Shown: positions 1-45,288, counted from the stretch's first letter. The stretch: 64,000 nucleotides of DNA from Rostratula benghalensis (GCA_013399305.1 VXAI01000275.1:581978-645977), one strand, 5' to 3'. Notes: a model not told the origin generated them from the sequence alone. Numbers and translations: made by a program.

Positions 1-77
1 AAAAAAAAAAAAAAAAAAAAAAAAAACAAACCACAAAAACTTTTCCATCAGAGAAAGAGGGAGATCTCTTCGGAAAC
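1..77 (+). other. CCND2: Partial CCND2 5'UTR with A-run at window edge
   Basis: The window opens with 26 consecutive A residues, followed by about 50 bases leading directly into the CCND2 start codon. The non-A part is purine-rich (AGAGAAAGAGGGAGATCTC) and continuous with exon 1, so it is read as 5'UTR. The true transcription start and core promoter lie outside the window. The A-run may be a real homopolymer or an assembly edge. Confidence 0.7.
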
Positions 78-32585
<32,508 letters not shown>

Positions 32586-33229
32586 GGACATGGGCACAGA
32601 AAGTCATGCTTGCTCCCCCAGCCCTTTTATTTTTATTACTATTTTTAGAGTGAAATCTTGTCATTTTTTTTTAATCTGCTCCCACATAGAACATATTTAA
32701 AGCTCTTTTAGATGATTTAGAAAAATACAGAAACTGAATAATGAGAAAAAAAAAAAAAAAAGCATTTGGTGCCTGTGATGTTCTACAGAAGGGAATCCCA
32801 CAATATATTTGGTAATTGCTATTTGATTATGTATCAGTGATATTAAATGCTTATAAAAGCATACAAAGTAGCTAGATAAATGTAAGCCTGCATTTGTGGG
32901 AACAAAGTAGAGTATACTTGTCTGTGTATTATGACCTAGTGCATACACCCCTTTTTTAGATTTAAGAAAGGAATCGTGTGTGCGATTTTATGGCTTGATT
33001 AGATTGCAAAGCAATAGAATAAGGGGTTTAGGGCAAAGTGGGAAAAGATCCCTGAAGCAATTGAACCATTTTGAATGCAGAAGAGATTTGCTTTCTGTCA
33101 CCTCTGTTATTAGTCAGAAGTGTTTGTTGGATCTCTGTATGTTAGTTTTGTTTACTCTTGCTGTCTGTGGTAGCTGCTACCTAAGAAAGAAGATGCTTTA
33201 TTTTGCCAGCCAGAAGAGCAGGTGGTTTA

Positions 33230-33261
33230 GGGGGTTTTGGGGGGGTTTGTTTTTGGGGTGG
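33230..33261 (+). other. CCND2: G-run cluster, possible RNA G-quadruplex in CCND2 3'UTR
   Basis: Runs of 5, 7 and 4 G and a final GG are separated by T-rich loops on the transcript strand. The 7-G run could serve as two tracts. Folding is inferred. Confidence 0.4.
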
Positions 33262-33790
33262 TTTTTTTTTTGTTTTGTTTGGTTTTGGTTTTGTTCTTAA
33301 TTTACCCTCCCCCCTCTTGACTTTTTCTACTTTTCCTTCAGAAATGGTTCATTCTAAACACAGCAGCATCTTTGGCATAAGGGCAATCCCATTTACCCAG
33401 CTGTGTGCCAAGCCAAAGTTATCGAGTGTTCACGTTAGATGGGGGGGAATGCAGCAATTAATTCCAAGCAGTTACCTAATCAGACCACCTCTGACCTTTG
33501 GATTGCAAAGATATGGTGGATCATCTGTGAAAAGCATTATAGTCCTTTACAGCGCTAATGCTTCACATCAGTGTTAACTTTTGGCAGCTCCTTAGCTTGG
33601 CCATGAAGACATTTAAATGATGCTCTGTCCATCTTCCTTTTTAACCATAGCCTCACTATGTTAAAGATGAGATTGGGTTTGATCCCTTTTTTACCTACCC
33701 ATCTTACCCCATCACCCCCGCACACTTTTTCAGCATTTCATTAGCTATTGATTCACAGTAAGCGTTTTTGTAAACCATTTCATTCGAAAA

Positions 33791-33797
33791 GCACTTT
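33791..33797 (+). promoter_or_regulatory. CCND2: miR-17/20 family seed match (7mer-m8)
   Basis: GCACTTT in the CCND2 3'UTR matches the miR-17/20/106 seed. Occupancy is not shown. Confidence 0.35.
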
Positions 33798-34185
33798 GAA
33801 AATTGTTCCTAAGGGATTAAATGAGATGGTTTATGACAATTTTGCCAAGGAAAAATAAAAAAAGAAAAGAAAAAAAAAAAAAACAAGAAAGAAAAAGTCA
33901 CAAAAGCAAAGCATATAGCTTTTTATAGTCAATATTTTCCAGTATCTGGTGTACTTGGTTAGTTGCGGTGTTGCTGGAAATATCAACACCTGCTTCAGAT
34001 GACATTCCTGTCAGGACATTCCGGATAAAAGCCTGATGATTTGTATTGTTCAGTGTCATAGAAGGATCTTAATACCACCTGCATGCTTATCTACGGACAA
34101 CAAAAGAAAATTGCTGGTGCAAAAGACACGAGTGTAAACATCAAGGTGTGTGACTTGGAGTTTTATTACAAAGGTGTATTCAGTG

Positions 34186-34193
34186 TACTTGAA
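34186..34193 (+). promoter_or_regulatory. CCND2: miR-26 seed match (8mer)
   Basis: TACTTGAA is a full 8mer for miR-26. Human CCND2 is a reported direct miR-26a target, which makes this the best-supported candidate in the 3'UTR. Confidence 0.5.
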
Positions 34194-34270
34194 TTTATTT
34201 TTCTGCTCCAGCTGTAATGAAGAGGCATTGAGACGGCAAAGGGGTTGGAGCAACTTTTTTTTTTTTTTTT

Positions 34271-34278
34271 TTTGCACA
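34271..34278 (+). promoter_or_regulatory. CCND2: miR-19 seed match (8mer)
   Basis: TTTGCACA follows a T-run and is a full 8mer for miR-19. Function is inferred. Confidence 0.35.
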
Positions 34279-34597
34279 ATTGTATTAACAGTTTGCAAAT
34301 TATACAGTATGAAGCTGTTGGTTGAAATGATAATGTTTGCATTTTTAAGACAAAAATCCAGAAAGAACATGATACTTCAAAGAATATTATATGAATGGAC
34401 TCAGCCTTATTTGGCTAGATGAGGGTTGAAAATGGAGTAAGATTCTAAGGTTTTGTTGGTTTTTTGGTTTTGGGGTATTTTTTCGGTTTTGGTTGTTTTG
34501 GTTGTTTTTTTTTTTTTTTTTTGCGCTGCTAAGAAGCTATGATTTGTTTCATTCTTATTCACATTAACAGTACTTAGCTGTATTGTTTCACTGAGTG

Positions 34598-34605
34598 TGC
34601 TGCTA
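34598..34605 (+). promoter_or_regulatory. CCND2: miR-15/16 seed match (8mer)
   Basis: TGCTGCTA is a full 8mer for the miR-15/16 family, which is known to repress D-type cyclins. Confidence 0.45.
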
Positions 34606-34845
34606 TTTTATAAACATTTTTATAATATATTATTTTACTGCTTAAATTTCAAATCCTGAAGTAGATGGTTAAGTGGAGATATGATGAGTTCTTTGATTTA
34701 CTGGAAATGCCCTGTACAGTTTTTTTTTCCTGATAGCGTGTTCATGATTTTTTTTTTAATTTTATTTTACTTTTTCCTTCTTTCCTTTTTTTTTTTTTTT
34801 TTTTTTAACTTCCTTCCTGATCACATCCTGCAAATACGGTATACT

Positions 34846-34852
34846 TACCTCA
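34846..34852 (+). promoter_or_regulatory. CCND2: let-7 seed match (7mer-A1)
   Basis: TACCTCA in the CCND2 3'UTR. A second identical match lies at 36092-36098. let-7 is known to target D cyclins; use here is inferred. Confidence 0.35.
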
Positions 34853-36091
34853 GGTTTACTGGACAAAACAGAAATGGTTCCCATTTTCACAATACCTCAC
34901 AACGTGACAGTTCGGTCTTTCCCTGGGGCCCACGCTCCGGCTGTGCCGGAAAGAGGTTGCAGGCAGCCGGGGCGCTGGCTCTGGTTCAGTCTTTGGTGTC
35001 CTTTTCATAGTGGAAAAAATGCCTAGACTCCTATGGTGGCTTCACCGGAGCAGGTCTGTGTTTTCCCAAAACCAGTGGTGGGGACAGCTTTGTTCTCGCC
35101 ACTCTCACCTCAATGGTCCATGTTGGGAGCACCTGACGTTCAGGAACAGTGCCTCCTGGATGAAAAAAAAATAGTTAATTTTGTAGAAGGAAGACTTGGG
35201 AGCATGTCCAGCATGTGTATGACAGATCAGATCATCCCCTGACAGCCCCTCCTCTGTTAGTACCTGTGGCTCCATGGTGGAGTGTGCCAGAAGGTTCCCA
35301 GACAGTGGGAAGCCCTCTCTGCACAGTGGGCTATAGCATGGGAGCAGGGCAGGGATCCCCTCCAGCAGTATCATTCCCCTCAGGGCTGCACAGGGCTGAG
35401 GTCCACCACTGAGTTCAGATCCTCACATTGTGGTTGGAGGGGGTGTTGCACTGGAATCAGTGCCCGGATCAGCAGGCTCGGTCCCTCCCAAGGACCCAGC
35501 AGGTCTTCGTATGTCACTGCCAGCACAGGGCAGGGGGCATGAGTGTCCTTGGCTGCAGTGCCATAGTTAAAACTACTAACCATCAGGTTACACCCAGAAC
35601 TGTACTGGTTTTGAAGTCTGGAAAACCTAGAACTTGAGCATTTTCACAGTAGCATTCAAAATGAAAAATGCTGCATACTCCTTTTTAACAGACGTTAAAG
35701 GAAAAAAGAATACTGCTATTGCAATTGAGGCGTGAGATTTTTTTTTTCCCTGGATTGCAAAAATCATAAAACTTCCTATCAATTAATTAAAAAAAAATGT
35801 TGCTAGATTATACCTTCACAAGTGCCAAAGGATTGGCACAATTGCTAAAAGCATTTCTCTCTCAACTTCCTGTTGATGGTACTTGGATGATCTGCCCCTT
35901 CCTCCCATGAATGTACTGTAGGAGCACCTCATAATTAATTTATTTATATCCCCAACATGCTCGTGAAAAATGCTCTTAATCTCATTTAAATGTTGATGAT
36001 TTATGCTTGAATAATCGGACAGCTCTTGGTTACTGAGGAAACCACCCAGCCACTGGATTTTTTCCACTATGTTTATTACCATGTTCTCATG

Positions 36092-36098
36092 TACCTCA
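36092..36098 (+). promoter_or_regulatory. CCND2: let-7 seed match (7mer-A1), second copy
   Basis: TACCTCA about 400 bases before the presumed CCND2 transcript end. Confidence 0.35.
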
Positions 36099-36471
36099 GA
36101 AATCACTCTCGGTTGCACAGTTCCTGTTCTCAGACTTTTTTTTTTTTTTTTTTTTCCTCTATTGAGTGTGATGCCATATCAAGTCAACGTTATTCTCTCA
36201 CAATGTGCTCTTTAAGAGGTGTGGATGTTTATATGGTCAGGGGATTCTAGAAAGTGCGGTAGTAGACATGATCAGTGTAAACAAAAGTATTTAGAAAGTA
36301 TGCGAGATTGTTTTTGATGGATAAGACTCAGATACAGTATAGTCTTGATTACCTTTTAAAAGGTTGTCTTTGTTCAGTGTTGTCATTTTTTATTAATAAC
36401 TTGTTGTTTTGACTAGTTTAAAGATGGTTCTAAGAAAAGTGTTCTGGCGGGATTAGGTATGCTGTATGGAC

Positions 36472-36477
36472 AATAAA
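36472..36477 (+). terminator. CCND2: CCND2 poly(A) signal
   Basis: Canonical AATAAA followed 20-40 bases later by a T/G-rich stretch (TGTCTTGGTTTTATT) that fits the downstream element. Position agrees with the usual long CCND2 3'UTR. Confidence 0.7.
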
Positions 36478-36500
36478 CTCACCTTGACCTAAATTTGCCT

Positions 36501-39500
36501 GTCTTGGTTTTATTCATTCAGTGTAAGCTGGTGCAAAAGGAGATGTGATTCTAAAGCCCCTTACCTAGATATAGGTAGTGTTAGCAGGCATAGAAAATGG
36601 GAACTCTTGAATGTTGCTATCACAGAACAAGTTTTCCTCTACAACATTTCATTGCCTACTGGATAGGCAAATTTTGGCATGTTGCTTCTGTGCAGATTTA
36701 AGGAGAGCAAAGTCCTAAACACTGTAAGTTGCTGAATCAGAACATTTTGTGGAGATTTCCTGGTGGAAAAGTCCTTGTAAGTATACAGCATGCACATTTT
36801 TGCAACTAGTTGCAATATTTTCTAAACCTCCACTTGGTTATTTGTCACATTTAAAAGGCTAATGCAAAAATTCTGGGGTTTTTTGTTTCTGTAAGCTTTG
36901 GGCAAACTGAGTGAAAGAAGAGGGCTTTGTGGTAAAACCAACAGGAAGAAAGAAGCCTCCACGTGCCAAGACTCCTTCCTTAAGCCTTGACCAGGAGGGG
37001 AGATGCTTCCACGTCTCCTGTTTATGGGTGTTTGATGTGAAGTGACCAATCTCCCAGGTGACGTGCTTGGCCTGACCTCAGTGTCTGTCCTTCTCCACTG
37101 CAGGCCAGTAGCAGTCTTCTACTGAATTTCAGGCCTTTAAGTACCCTCAGGGAGAACAGAGTCGTGCTGAAGAAAGAAGAAGAGGTATTTGAGCAGACAA
37201 CTTGGTAATTGATACAGTCAAAAAACGGAGAAGAGCAATTAAGACAGGAAAATAAAAAAAGGAAAAAAAAAAACCCAAGTCGTGAAGTGATGAACGGGGA
37301 GAAAGAAAAATACTTAAAGGGAAAAACATTTTGCTAAAATGAAGAAACATAGGAGCAAAAAGAAATAGATATGAAGAAATATGGGATAGAAAATACAAAC
37401 TAAGTCATGAGGTTGTGAGTTAGGAGATAACAGACCTTTCTAGCCATAATCACACAACCGTGGGAGCTGTGGCTTCAGGCAAAGTCTCTTCAGACTTCTC
37501 TGCGAAGTATCCTAAAGTATCCTGTGAGCCTTGTGTTTCATGGGTTGTCTGCACCAAAGGTAGAGATTTTAAAGCATCACGAGCACTTATGTTCCTCTGG
37601 GCACCATTTAACAGCATGACCAGCAATCTGTGGCATTTCATAGGCATAACCTGGGAAGAACAGGAACTTGTGAGGGTTCTTGCACACCTTCCATTTGTCG
37701 TTAAAGGTCAAAGGGGTGCTGTCTGGCCTAATCACAGGTTTCAAGGGATTAAATCCCTTTCCACTATAGTAGTCCTTCCGGAACTGCAGGGATGCGCTCT
37801 GCAGCTTTTACAAGTTTTACTAAATCTAGATTTAGCAGAAAAGAGATTTGCTGTTGTGTTTAAAGTAAATGTATGTTTTCAGAAATAATGGATACAGGGC
37901 ACAGAGGATAAAATTGACATTAATTGGATAACAGTCTGTTATCCTTTAAAGAAAGCTGGCCGAATACCGAGAAGCCACATACAATAGGGTTAAATTCCAT
38001 TATTATGTGGCCTGTGAAACTGTTTTGTATTGTTGTCTTCTTACCATCTGCAAACAATTTCTGCCCACCATGATCCTATACTTTACATAAGGACAGCCTG
38101 AGGATTTTAAGCAAAATCATGCTTTAAAACAACTGCATGCTGGACTGACTTGTGTGTTTAGGAAAACTCAGAGGGCAAAGAGAAGAAAGCTTTGTGTTAA
38201 AGTACTGTGATTTCAGAAGAGAAAAACACCATACAGTTGCTCGGTGTTTCCTATCTCAGTATATGAACTAGATTATGTTTTGGTTTACATTTCTCCAAGT
38301 CTTTCTGTAGGGACTAGAAAAGCAGTTTGTCTTTCTAATCAGGGATTTTTCCTTTGTGTTTCAAATGAAGCATTCCTAATGCTTGTTCCAGGAGTCTTTT
38401 CGAGCACTTCTATTGCAATTGTTGTATTTTTTTTTTAGTTTGTCTGTGAATTATGTAGCCACTCTGCATTCTGTGCTGCTTTAAAAAAGCAAATTTCCCT
38501 ACAAACCTCATGCAACCAGCACAAACAGAATTAAATTCTAGCCCTGCCTGAGAAAGCGGGAGCTCTGCTGTTGACTTTCACTAGGTTCAATAATTTTCCC
38601 ACCAAGTCCAGCTCATTCTTGCCTCATACTGTAAATTATCAGTCACATCAACAAATGCAAAGCTGATGTATAGGCAGGTAGAATTTCTGGTAAGTCTGGC
38701 CAAGTAATTTGCTTATTTTCAGCAGGAAAAATGGGGATTTGGCTACCAAGAGGTATGAGAGGTGTGGAGTTCATCTTTCTCAATGTGGTGTTAACCCTTG
38801 AGCGCTGCGTCGATGCTTTATCCTATTAAAACCAGAACATGGGACTCGTTAGGTCACTGAATCCTGCAGTCACAGCCCATCAGTCATCCGTACACTGACT
38901 GGAAGGTTGCATAAATAGAAGATGCATAAATGACCAGCATTTTCAAGCATGCTGTACCCAAACATTCTAAGAGTAAAAAGCAAGAGAGATGAAGGACACC
39001 TCACATGCACTATCAAACACATGGATTGCTTAATGGCAATGTAGATAATAAGGTAGAAAAAGTATACTTTGATCTTCCATTTCATGGAGAAGAAACAGGC
39101 CAGGAAAAGAGTATGGCTTTGCTCATGCAGGCGACTCTGTCGCTGATCTACTTTCATACCCTTCTGCAGTCACTTGCAAGCATAAACAGAGTAGTTGCAT
39201 TCAACTTTTAGAGAATTATATTAGAGCCTTCTCTGCGCTGTTTGCAAATCGAAGCCAGCCAGCTGGCACGAAGGAAAACAGGCTATGCTCTACTTCTTTG
39301 CCCCCCACAGCACACTGAATCATTTCTCCCAATTAAGGAAAAGTTTATTTTAAAAAGACTTTGGGGATCCCTTTAGATCTTTGGAGAACGCTGGCTGTAC
39401 CATGTTTATTTTGCACCTCCTTGAAATACCAAAAAACTCCCGCACTCTTTCATTTTTATTAATATAATGATACATTTAAAAGGGTTCTCAAAGGTGATTT

Positions 39501-42500
39501 ACATTTCAGCTGTGTGCAGCCACAACAGCACAGGTACCACAATACTTTTGTACTAAAAAGAGTCTATGGCAGCTGATGTTTCTGCTGATGCTGCCAAGAG
39601 ACAACAGTGAAAATTGTGGTGGTCTTAGTATGGACCTTTGTCAGGGAGAACATCAGGCTAGTGCTCAGCTGGGTTTCAGGTGCACTGTGGGGAAGGGCAT
39701 CCCTTGGTAGTGGGTACATAAATCAAGACCTGTTAAGTTTACAAGTGAAAATACTGCTGAGGTGTTTACACTTAGGTTTGAGCTCCATACGCAATATGCC
39801 TGGCATGAGGGGTTGCTCTGAGTTCTGCTGTGGCCTGCTAGGGAGCTAAAGGAGCTTCTGCAAAGCACAGTAAGAAAAGGAAAATAAGAAGGGGAAAATG
39901 TCTGTCTCCTTAAATGTCTGTCCTTCTGTGGAAATGATGAGGTGATAGTTCTGTCTTGCTATTCAGTTTTCTCTAAAAATAAACTGGGATGTCATTTGAG
40001 CTCTTCCAAAATGTAACATGCAGAAACTACAGGAAGAATTAGGACAGAGCAGTGAAGGAGGGAGAGAAAGGTCAGCAGGCTGGCCACGTTTGGGATTGCG
40101 GCTCCTCAAATTACTTGATAATACTTCTTAGCACAAAAACGCTGGTTCATCTGGTGGGAGACTAGCAAGTGTCCCTGAAGTGCAATAGATTGACCTTTCT
40201 GATGACTAGGGGGTTTAGAACATGAGCAAAACTGAGTGGGACATAACCAGCTGAAGGATGAAGAATCAATTCAGGATTGTTACCCAGGACCCCTGAACAA
40301 AAATTTCTCTCCATTTTTCCAGCTTCCTCAAATTCAACCTCTTTGCTTCTCCAATAAGTTTTTATTTCAGTTTCTTTGCATTTGCTTCTTACATGTGACA
40401 AAGTATAGATCTTTCTGCAGTGCCCTGTTGGTATTACTCAGTTTCCCAGGTTTAGGTATCAAGGCTCACCCTAACATAGAAATTTGCAACAGAAGTGCAT
40501 AAGATGAGAATGTGTTCAGAGTAGCATCAGAGAAAAAAGATTAAATATGTAATCTAAGTGTACTAAATATGACATATTAAATATGTCATCTAAGTGCAAA
40601 GCTTGTTGAATGGGAACTGACTAAAACTGTACAGTAAAACATAAGGGTGCAGGCTATGGGAGGACCACTAGATGACAGTAACGTAACTCCTACAGCTGCA
40701 GCTACTCCTGAAGCTCCTACAGGAGCTGCTTGGGGGTTCCTTGCCTTCTGGAAAGTAAAATGTTTAACTGAACCTTTTTACTTATCTGACAGCTCACCAT
40801 CAACCATAAAGCCTGCAGCCACAACTTGGACTCTTACACTTAGGGATTTGGGCAAATGGGAGTGAAGGTCTTGTTGCAGGAACAAAGACAGTGACAGATG
40901 CTGGCTCCACTCCCTGCTTGCAGTTGGTATGTCACCCTGAAAACCATCTTAAAAATAATTGCATGCTTTCCTGAAGTTACGTTTCCATGAAAGCAATTGC
41001 CATAGTTGCTGCAACTGTGTTCTCCAGCTTGTCCAGTTTGAGTACAGCCCAATCTCTGCACTTGAATTTGATCAAGTCCTGCGTTTCTTTGTACCAGTAC
41101 ATCCTTTACAGGCACAGTGTGCAGGGAGAGGAGTGGGGAAAGAAAAAACTGAACAAATTCATCCCAGGTTTCTGCTGGGCTGGTGTACTTGTAAGAGCAT
41201 GAAGCAAGACCAGATCCTAAATGTACGCTTTGGAGATAGCCCAGCTGATGGTTTCAGTTTTGTGTTCTTAATTTCCAGCTGTTGCTTCAGGGAGAGCAGA
41301 TAACTCTTCCTAGACTGATGATACTGTCTGATGTTAGTGATACGCCATCCATGTAATGGTGGATTTACTAGATTTCGTGTTTAAATTTTTATTAAAATTA
41401 ATTTTTCTCATTCAAAAATGTTTAATTTACAGCTCCACAAAAGCATTTTCTTCATCAGGTGACTTCCTCATCTCATGAGGAACACTCCTCCTGTTAGCAG
41501 TTGTGCTTTATAAGCACTTTATTTCAATGGATCAGTTTAAAAAATAGGCTTATGAACTCAGACTGGCATGATGTGCTACAGCAGATCAGAGAAATAATTG
41601 AAGAGGAAGAAATGATAAAATCAGAATTTTAATGCTCAGGGGAAAAAAATGTGCACACGTTATAAAGATGAAGAAGACAGGAGCAAAGATAAGAGGCCTA
41701 AACACTGGAAAAGGGAAACTTGATCTAGTAACCAAACATCAAGGCTGTAAGTCAGAAACTGCAGGATTTTCGAGCTGTTTTCTCACAAGCCGGAACTTCA
41801 GACAAAGCCTCTTTAAAACTTTGCCTGAAGGGCTATCACTTTTGCAAAGGGACCTGTATCTATCCATGCACTTATAAGAATATAGACACTGAGAGTGTTG
41901 GCTCACATTTATTTCTTGTCCTGCTAAAACACGCTGGAAACAGAACTGGGGTCTTATCATCACAGCAAAACACAGTTGTTTTTAATGGTGATACAATAGA
42001 AATAGGTCAGAGCTGAGTCATTTGACACTGGCTCATTTAGAGGCTAGACATGTCACCAGTCTCACCCTTTGAAAATGTCAGTTCTGCAATCCGTGGAGGA
42101 GAGGCACTGCAGAAATACAGGGTTGTGCCATCCTGCCAAAGGAAGATTAAAAAGGAACAAAACAGATCCACTGGTGCATTGCATATTTAATTTAGCCTCT
42201 GTTTTAAACTGCTAATCAAATGAAACAAATTATGTTTTGGTCTTCATTTAGAACTTATTTGGTGTTAAAGCACAAACCAGATTCAAAGTTAGGTCATATC
42301 TCTGGGCAACCCAGAAGAATTTATCTGAATTTTAGATAGCACTTACTCCATCCAGCTATGAAATACACTCAGCTATCTGACCAACTATTATTTTGGATAA
42401 TCAGATTACATGAAATTTAAGCCTTCTGAGGGGAAAAGTATGATTTGCATTTGCTTCTTCTCTTACTCTGTCCATTTAGTGAGTAGTAACTTCATAATGC

Positions 42501-43750
42501 TATTATTTAATAATAGCAATTGGGTCATTGCTCTCATTGTGCATTAGAAATCACCATTAGCAAAATATTAACTTTAAATGCTATTTTTTCAGTTCTCGTG
42601 TGCTATTACAGCTCTTTAGATACTTTTGTTCACCCTTATGTTATTTTCCCACTTCTTTTCTTGCTTTTTGCAACCATAAGATACACATTACCTGTTACTG
42701 TGCTCTACATCAATAACACGATGATGATTTGACCACATTTTTATGATTAATTTCCTAGAATGTAAACCATTTTTAATCCTTAATATTTCTGAGCAGCAGG
42801 AACTTTCCTGAGGTGAATGTTGTATTTCAGTGTGCAGGAAAACATTTTATATGCTGTATCCTTGCAGTTTGTTGTGTTTTTTCCCAAATCCTAAAAAATA
42901 GGAAGTGAGGAAGGAATGGGAAAATAAATGTCGACTTTTGTAAGACATTTTTTTTCTGCTTTGCTTTTCACTATCGCTAGGGAAAGTGAGAGTCTGAATG
43001 TCAGACCCTAGCAGCTGAAGGAAGAATCACTTTACTCACCCACCAATTAACACAGAGAAAACACGAGAGGGAACTGCAAAATGCAGATATGTCTTCTATC
43101 TTCCCTCAACCGTGGTCAGCTGGCCCAGAGAGAACACTGTCAGCCAAAAGAGGAGAGCTGATTCATTTTATCTAGCTCAGATGCCAGCTTTACTCCTGGG
43201 TCTGAAAACATCACTGCAATGTTTTCTGAATGTGTCGGTGATGGGTTTGCTTTTCTCTCCCCCCAACGCCCCCGGTTCCTCTCTCTGTTTTTTCCCCAAC
43301 TATGAGAGCAGCCATGGAGCAAAAGTGGCCTCTGTCCAACAAACCAGTCTGTAAAAGTCTTCACACAAAGCTCATCCATCCCAGGACTGTGGATCCCCAA
43401 ATCATATTCCCCCAATCTCCCATGTAGGTCTCAGGAGCTGAAATGATTTGTGTAGAAAGAACCTGAAGAAGCAGCTAACATTCTGTCCCGTTTTTCAGAA
43501 AATATGTGGGGGCTCTGGACTTCTGCTGCACTGCCCCAGCTGGCTGTGCATGCTGGCATTGTGGATGTCTACACACTGCTTTGGCTTATAAACTGCTGTT
43601 CTGATGCCGTTGCTCCCATCTTGGCAATGATTATGTGGGGGTTCAATTTGGCTTCCAAAACTTTTAATTTACTTGTAATTAGTGTAATTTATCCAACTAT
43701 TGACATTACTCTGAGCAAAAGGCCTGTTGCTTATTAGTCTTCTTACACAA
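36501..43750. other. Intergenic region between CCND2 and TIGAR
   Basis: About 7.2 kb with no supported gene. 37150-37390 is strongly A/G-rich on the + strand. A small repeat/hairpin lies at 40541-40596. Scattered open frames are short and without domains. Confidence 0.65.
40541..40596. repeat. Spaced 20-bp direct repeat overlapping a hairpin
   Basis: TTAAATATGTAATCTAAGTG at 40541-40560 recurs at 40577-40596 with one change (19/20). Between and overlapping, 40569-40589 is an inverted repeat with 10-bp arms (ATGACATATT / AATATGTCAT) around a single A. Confidence 0.85.
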
Positions 43751-44489
43751 GTGTAGGGTACTGCACGTGGGGAGGAATAACCCCATGCGCCAGTACAGGT
43801 TGAGGGTTTACCTGCTGGAGAGCAGCCCTGAGGGAAAGGACCTGGGAGTCCTGGTGGACAACAGGATGACCATGAGCCAGCAATGTACCTTTGTGGCCAC
43901 GGCAGCCAATGGTCTCCTGAGGAGCATTAAAAAGAGCATGGCCAGTAGGTCAAGGGAGGTCATCCTCCCCCTCTACTCAGCCCTGTCAAAGCCATATCTG
44001 GAGTAGCGGGTCCAATTCTGGACTCACTGGTTCAAGGAAACTACTGGAAAGTATCCAGCAGAGGGCTACAAAGATAATCAAGGGACTGGAGCACCTCTCT
44101 TAGGAGGAAAGGTTGAGAGACCTGGGGTCTGTTTAGGCTGGAGAAGACTGAAATGGGACCTCATCAATGCTTAAAAATATCTCAGGGGCGGGTGTCAAGA
44201 AGACGTGGCCAGTCTTTTCTGGGGAGCCCAATAACAGGACAAGGGGGAACGGGCACAAACTGGAACACAGGAAGTTCCATCTCAACATGCAGAAAAACTT
44301 CTTTACTTTGAAGGTGACAGAGCACTGGAAGAGGCTGCCCAGAGAGGCCACGGAGTCTCCTTCTCTGGAGATATTCAAAACCTGCCTGTCCAACCTGCTC
44401 TAGGTGAACCTGCTTTGGCAGGGGGTTAGACTAGAGTTTTGGAACCAGAGGTCTCTCCCTACCATTCTGTGATTCTCTGATTCTGTGAC
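43751..44489 (+). mobile_element. CR1 LINE fragment, 3' part
   Basis: Plus-strand CR1 beginning in the end of the RT ORF (GAGGAATAACCCCATGCGCC; frame [20 protein letters not shown]), continuing through the 3'UTR (CCTGTCCAACCTGCTCTAGG) and ending CCATTCTGTGATTCTCTGAT. About 740 bp. The frame is broken by stops, so it is inactive. Confidence 0.93.
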
Positions 44490-44830
44490 ATAACAAGACT
44501 GGGTATCATTACTATGTCTTCTGCAATGTGGTAAATTTACCACATTCTGGGTCTCTAGTCCCAGAATAATGAGATTATGTGAAAACTGGAGTTTTAAGGT
44601 GAAAGCTGTCTGATTATAACTGTAAAGTAAGAACATGTGCTGCCTTACGAGCTTAAAAAAGTTCTTGCTTCAGACTTGATATATCTCCCTATTATTTTTA
44701 AAAAATAAATATTATAATTAGGCAGATTTTTATGTCTGGTTGGTACACTGCCCACACCTGCAGCCACAGAGACCTGTAGTGTGTCCTCACACCCTTTCTT
44801 CTATCAAACACAGGCTGAATTTGTGCTTAC
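44490..44830. other. Spacer between two CR1 copies
   Basis: AT-rich sequence of 341 bp, no feature recognised. Confidence 0.6.
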
Positions 44831-45288
44831 ATGGACCTGTTGGAACAGAGGAGAGCCATGAAGATGATCAGAGGCCTGGAGCACCTCTCCCATGAAGACA
44901 GGCTGGAGGAATTGGTGTTCAGCCTGGAGAAGAGAAGGCTCCAGGAAGACCTTATAGCAGCCTCCCAGAAAGGGCCTGTAATAAAGCTGGAAAGGGACTT
45001 TTTACAAGAGCATGTAGTGATGAGGGGAAAGGGCTTCAAAACCGCAAGTAGGGAAATTTAGATTAGGTATCAGGAGGAAATTCTTTACTGTGGGGGTGGT
45101 GAGACACTGGAACAGGTTGCCCAGAGAAGTTGTGGATGCCCCAACTCTGGAAGTGTTCAATGCCAGGCTGGATGGGGCTTTGGACAACTTGGGTCTACTG
45201 GGAGGTGCCCCTGTCTGCGGCAGGGGGGTTGGAACTCTATGATCCTCAAGGTCCCTTCCAACTCTAACCATTCTGTGCTCCTGTGTTC
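44831..45288 (+). mobile_element. CR1 LINE 3' fragment
   Basis: Starts in the CR1 end region (GAACAGAGGAGAGCCATGAA), passes CACTGGAACAGGTTGCCCAG and GCCAGGCTGGATGGGGC, and ends CCATTCTGTGCTCCTGTG. Same orientation as the copy at 43751-44489. It lies 0.2 kb upstream of the gap before TIGAR. Confidence 0.93.

Larger units (their letters stand above)
32586..36500 (+). other. CCND2: CCND2 3'UTR
   Basis: About 3.9 kb from the stop codon to the AATAAA-linked end; the long 3'UTR is typical of CCND2. It is AT-rich with A-runs (32745-32761, 33866-33883), long T-runs, a G-run cluster near 33230 and several microRNA seed matches. An AATAAA at 33854-33859 could give a short form. Open frames inside it (e.g. 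32980-33300, 34681-35010) are low-complexity and not credible. Confidence 0.8.
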
